A stretch of 64,000 bases of DNA. Source: Symbiodinium sp. CCMP2592. Its lineage: Eukaryota > Sar > Dinophyceae > Suessiales > Symbiodiniaceae. A model generated the notes under the pieces. The model had not been told where the DNA came from. It saw nothing but the letters and a program-made list of their open reading frames with translations, and made no database searches. The position numbers and the translations under genes are program-made. Positions 44,101 through 50,100 of this stretch are shown here, one piece after another. The stretch covers positions 124,001-188,000 of the forward strand of contig CAJNDT010004913.1 in NCBI GenBank assembly GCA_905221615.1, read 5' to 3'. The stretch's first letter is position 1, and every line of letters begins with the position of its first letter.

Positions 44101-47100
44101 TACTGACTATACTATACTATACGTCTCTATCGCAAAGAAGAGCATAGTATCGTCTAGCTCAGTAACGTTTAATTTGAGAGGCCAGAGCCCAAGAAGGCAT
44201 CGCGCTTCTGGGGGTTAGGGCACCCTTGTCCTTTTAGAAATAATAGACAGAACCCTATACCTATATCCCTCAATAGGAATTATTTAAGAAGGTCTACTAG
44301 CCGGTCTGTTTATTCTTTTGGGGGAACCATGAAAAAGGACAAGGACGGGTTAGGGTTTATGGTCCGGTGGAGGGTGTGGGGATCGTGGGTTGCTTGGGAC
44401 TACAGTCGAGGAATTGAATCGCTAAATCTCTAAAACATAACCCTTCAAATCTTAGCTCTCAACCCAACACCCAAAACAGCAATTCCACAAACTCGTAAGC
44501 CCTCCAACCCAAGAATCAACACCCCAAAACCCCAAATCCCCAACCCTACCCTTAGGCCAGGCTCTGGTGAGCCCCATGTGACAACGGAGCCATCTCCCAG
44601 AATGCAGGCAAAAGCCTGTTCCGATGAGGCCACCTGCTACGGTTTAGGCTTACAGTAAACCCCATAAAGTTGGAAACCGGATTAAGGCCAAATAGTGCTG
44701 GGATTCCCTATACATTGCTGTTAAGGATTTAAGCTATTGGGTTTCCAACTTTTTGGCTTCTACTGTAGGGGTTTAGGGGTTTAAGGGTTTAGGGCAGTTG
44801 AGGGGTTTGAGGGGTTTAAAGGTCTGTCTACTTGGAGGTTCATGGGTAGTTATGAGTGGAGATACGAGTCGCCTAATATGGGATATACATGGGAGTTTCC
44901 GAAAATTAGGGGTACCTCATTTTGTGGTCTTTATAATAAGGATCCTACTATTTAGGCTATTTAGGCTACTATACTAGGGTCCCCTATTTTCGGAAACTCC
45001 CACATCTAGTCTTCCTACTTAGAACACCACTTATAAGTACCCATGAACCTCCAAGTAGGGCCTTAACCTGTAAGGTTTGCTTACCTTGGGTTAGTCGGGA
45101 ATGGAGGAATGGGGTATAATTGTAACTACTATTCCTACAATTCTTCCATTCCCTACTAACCAAAGGTAAGTTTGGGGAGCTTGGGGGTGTTCCGGGAATC
45201 CTCCGACCTGCTGGACATCCTTCAGCTCATCTTGCACTTCGCTGGCGTCGCCGTCGTCATCTGCGAAACGTTTTGCGGCCCATCAAAAACTCCCCGAGCC
45301 CTTAGAAACTATAAGGAATAGGGTTCCTTCTAAAGGGGTCTATAGGGGCTACTTCGGTTTTGATAGCCTTCTTTATACCATGGCTTAGGCCCCTAGGGTC
45401 TTGCGATTGCGGTCTGTAAGGTTTATCGTATCAAGTAAGGCTTGAGCCCGTTGAGACTGTACATGACCCAACTCTGCTTGGTTCAGAGTGACTCCAACAT
45501 CTGGAAATGCGGATGTGTACTTTGAGCACGCGAGTCTGAACGTGGCTTAGGAGAACTGCTGGTCAAGAGATTTTGCTGTCTGGTCTCTGGGTCATAGAAT
45601 CCTTGCCGTGCTTGGTCGAAATACCCGATGTGCAAATGATGCATCGAGCGATTCCCTCAAACTCCCAAGCCCTGTTTTTGAACCTAACCACATGACCCGT
45701 AAGTCGCGGCTTTTTGAGGATATTAGACGTCAAGTTGCCTGCGCCCCAGGCCACTGCAGACCCATCCTAGCTTACGGGAGTTCTCGCGGTGTTGGGTTCC
45801 GAGCTTTCTATACGATTGCAGGATTGTGCTGTTCAGCTTTGAGGATTTGGGGGTTGCACGGCTTAGGTTGATGAGGGTTAGACAACGTTGACGGCCTTTT
45901 GGGGTCACTTGTGGTGAACTGCTTAGGTTTGTTGGGTGATGTTTGTGGTTGTTTAAGGTTGGCCTCTGGCGGGCTAGGGTAGGATGTTTTCAGTGGGTGC
46001 GTGATTACTGTCGTAATTTTTGAGAACTATACCCCTTTTTGCGCCACAAAGTCATCGCCTGCTCATTCGCGGATCCATTGAAATCGTTTGCGCGATAGTC
46101 CCACACTACCATTTGCAGCCGTGGGAAGGATCTCTATATCGCAAACCCAGGCGTCTCGGAGCTGTGCTTTTAAAAGGCCTCCCTGAACCCTAAACCTGAA
46201 CCTTAAACCCCATTCATATTAGATATTGATGAACTTAATGTTGAAATATTAACATTAGTATAACTCTTGAACAGACAAACCCATCGAAATGCCACATGGA
46301 ATTCCAAGGCCTCGCCAAAGTTGTAGACCCTCTTAAACGAAAGCCCTACCTCTCAAAAGCCTGTCCTGGAGCAGTGCGCAGAAGGCACAGTGCGAAGCTG
46401 CCACCTTTGTAGATTCTATGAAATATGGGTGGTTGTCAAAATTATAATCCCTTTTTGGGTCCTTATTACAATACGGCACCTAATATTTAGGGTATCCAAA
46501 AAGGGACCCTAATTTGACAACTATGGAGGCCGGATGTTGTGCCACACCTTCAGTCTCTTCGAAGCCTTCTGGTGGGTTGCTGTGAAGGAGGCTAACGCAC
46601 AATGTCACCATCAATTCGTTGCCAGTTGCTTCACCTGAGTTCCTCAAGTAGAGCCACCCTACAAGGTGCTCAGATGCTGGCGCTGTTAAGTCTTGCACCT
46701 CTTGGCGTTTGTCTCAACCCATGGGGACACCACAGCCTCAATGAAGAGCGTACAGTATCCCGTTATGTAATCGCCGGGTACTTTGCTCCCCATGTATGCC
46801 AAGCCGTAGCTGCCACGACCAGGTTAAGGGATCCTTAAAAGGGTTCTATATAAGGGCTACTATAAGAATATACTGTATAATGATACTATACTACAGGGGC
46901 CTCAAGAAGTGCCGAAACTGTTTAAGAGCCTCGGAAGACACGTCAAAATGACAAGAGGGCCTGTCGGGCGCTACGCAGCTGCCCTTGGACATCGTCGCTG
47001 TCACCGCCGAAAGCCTCTTCAGAGAGTTGGTCTGAAATGTCTTGTGAGTAAAGCCCAACACGTCAGACTTTGGCCTACAACTGACTTAGTACTTCCTTCG

Positions 47101-50100
47101 AAAATGGCATGCTTCTGATAATCATAAGCAGAGTTATGAAATACCCCTTCGAGTTTCTAAGGTGTCTTAGTGGTGGGCCAGTAGGCCATAAATTCCTCAA
47201 CGAAAAACCCAACGGCGCAAAGAGGCACCCCTTGCTGAAGTGCTTGTTCGTAGCCTGTCCTGGTCGCCCCAGGTCACCACTGTGCCGTCTCCGCGCAATG
47301 CGGCGAAGGCGTACTTTGTAGCCTTACCAGTCTCGCACGGCTCAAAGCCCAGATCCTCCAAAACCCCTTAATTAAGGACTATACCTTAAATCATATTATT
47401 ATTAGTATTATTATTACTATTATTATTATTGGTATTATTATTATTATTATTAAATCATATTAGGGATCCTATTATACTTTAAGGTATATTCCTTAATTAA
47501 AGGGTTTTGGAGGCTCTGGGAGCTGTGGGGCTCCAATCCTCGTACCTATATGGGCAGTTGTCAAAATTATGGTCCCTTTTTGGGTACCCTAAATACTAGG
47601 TGCCGTATTAAAATAGGGACCCAAAAAGGGACCCTAATGCTGACAACCACTCATATGAACGCTTTTGGGCTGGTTCAAACAGGCCCTGGTTCAGCCTCCC
47701 TCCTTAGTGACCCTCTTGAACTGTAGCCATACGAGGAAGCTCCCAGATGCGGAGAGAACGCTGTTCGCAACAGGGCTTGGATTCCCAGAGGGTCCACAGA
47801 TACTACCATTATGGAATTAGATCCCAAAAGAGCATGGTTTTGGGCGCAAAATTCCATAATAGTAGTGTATATGGACCCTCTTGGATTGGTGAGCTTTGAG
47901 GCTTTGCGCCCTGCACCCGCTACGGCTTCATCCAGAGTCTGGTAACGGTAACCCTACTACCTCTTGACCCTTGAACCCCAATCCTTGAATTCTACGGCCA
48001 CCACGGGGTACTGCAATATGCCTCAAGAAGAGCAACTGGCCAACATGAAACTCGCGAGGTCTCAAAGCATGTTCCAGCGTTCAGGAAGAACCTTCTGGAA
48101 CTACAAAACACTGAACCCTAAACCCTAGACTCAGAGCTTTTCAAGAACCGTTGCAAGTCAAAAGCAAAGAACCCTAGTACACTTGACTTTAATGGGACCC
48201 TTATATACAACGGGAAAGGGAACCCTATCACTAATCTTTATAGACTTAGACCTCTTGTATATAAACAGAAAAAAGCATTCAACTTGTCGCCTCCAGAAGC
48301 TTGGATCTGCTGAACATCGGAAAGTCGGCTCTGTACCGCTGAGCAGTCGCCGCCGTGCTTCGGGGCGCCCCAGGACACCACGGAGCCATCGCGCCTTGTC
48401 GGATTGGGGCCGAATAAAAATATGAGGGCCTGAATAGTTAGAACAGGGATCAGGTGTGAGTGTAATATGGACGAAAAGGTAATACTATCACGAAGTATTC
48501 CGACCCCTGCATTACAATGCAGACTTTAGAATCTACCGAGATTCGGGTTTATGCCTGCTACGCCACTCCTACTAAGCTACTACTGCAACCATTGTTGCCA
48601 AAACCCTCCAGTCCCAACGCCCGACCCCCAAAACCTTACGTAAGTTCCTGGACACCCTCCCGAAGCCTTAAAACCGCACACCCTGAGCCCGCCTCAAAGC
48701 TGCAAAGGCGTGGCCGGCGGATTGAATCGACGTCACGTCCGTCAGTTGGCTCTTCACGGCCGCACCTGAGACCGACTTGGAGAGATGCTGATGCTTCCAG
48801 AATGCTGGCGGCAGGTCCAGATGGCTCGATGTTCAAATCATGCGCCGATGCACAACAATGACAACAATGCAAATGCTTAAGAGAAGGTTTGGAGTGCTCC
48901 CGGAGGGAGCTGCATTGAGATGCCCGAGCTGCTAGGATGGCACAGCTTTGGACGGCCCAAATGCCCCAAGATCAGGAAACAGGTTAAACATCCGGTAAGT
49001 TGGACGGCCCAAATCGCTAAAAAAAATGAACGTGCAACAATCACGCCAGACGAGGCATCACAATTTCAAAACACACGAAACTGCCCCTAAGAAAGCTGGG
49101 CGCTTGCAGCAGCCATATCTATCTCTATCTAGCCATCTATCTATCTGTCTATCTATACATATGACTATCTATATATATATATGTATATGTATATGTATAT
49201 GTATACATCTACCTATCTACCTGCCTACCTACCTATCTATCCATTTTGGCTCAAGACCAGGCCAGGGCACTATCTCCACCACCCTGGCCGCCCCAAGTAA
49301 CCACGGAGCCATCGCAGCGGAGTGCCGCAAAGGCCTCCAACCAGAAAGAGAGCAGGTCTTACCCTAAGGGTCCATGTACCCATATAGAGATACATGGGCC
49401 CCAATAGGGACTACTTTAAGGCAATGTATATACTGTATGAGTACATGGACCCTTTGGGTTAGCTTGCCCAGTTTTGTTTATAAGTTTATACGCTCTTATT
49501 TGATCCTCCCAGGGGTTAGGGCTGAAGCTTTCAGGCTGTTGCGGTTTCAGGATTTCTGGTGTAGGGTGCGGTACAAAGGAGCTCATCTGTCAGCTTCATG
49601 CACTCGCCCCTACACCTCAAACCTCATGTATGAAACTTTAAGAACCTCATGAAACTCTACCAAAACCCTGACAGGACGCCTACACAAAAGCTCCAGCTGT
49701 ACCTTGACTGCTACATGTAGCTTGGGCTTGAGGGTGTGGGGGTTGAGGGTCTCAGGGTCCGAGCTTTTAACATCTCTAGGGCTCTTGTTAAGGGTGTGTT
49801 TGCTTGCAACCGCTACGTAGGTACTCCACAAAGGTACTTTGATTCGGGTTCTAGGACCATAGAGCCTCTTTCACCACTTGAATCCCGCCTTCAACCAAAA
49901 TCCAAAGACCCTATACCTACTCTCTAAATGCTTCAAGCCGGACGAGCTCTGCATGCTCTATAGCTATAGCTCCAACTCCCAAAAAAAGCAACCTAAACAC
50001 CACCCTATGACTCTTTCAGGAAGTCCTATAAGCCCCGTGGAGCCCCTAGACATCCTCGAGGTTTCGATTATCAACAGCACACCCCATAAGAATAAAAGCA

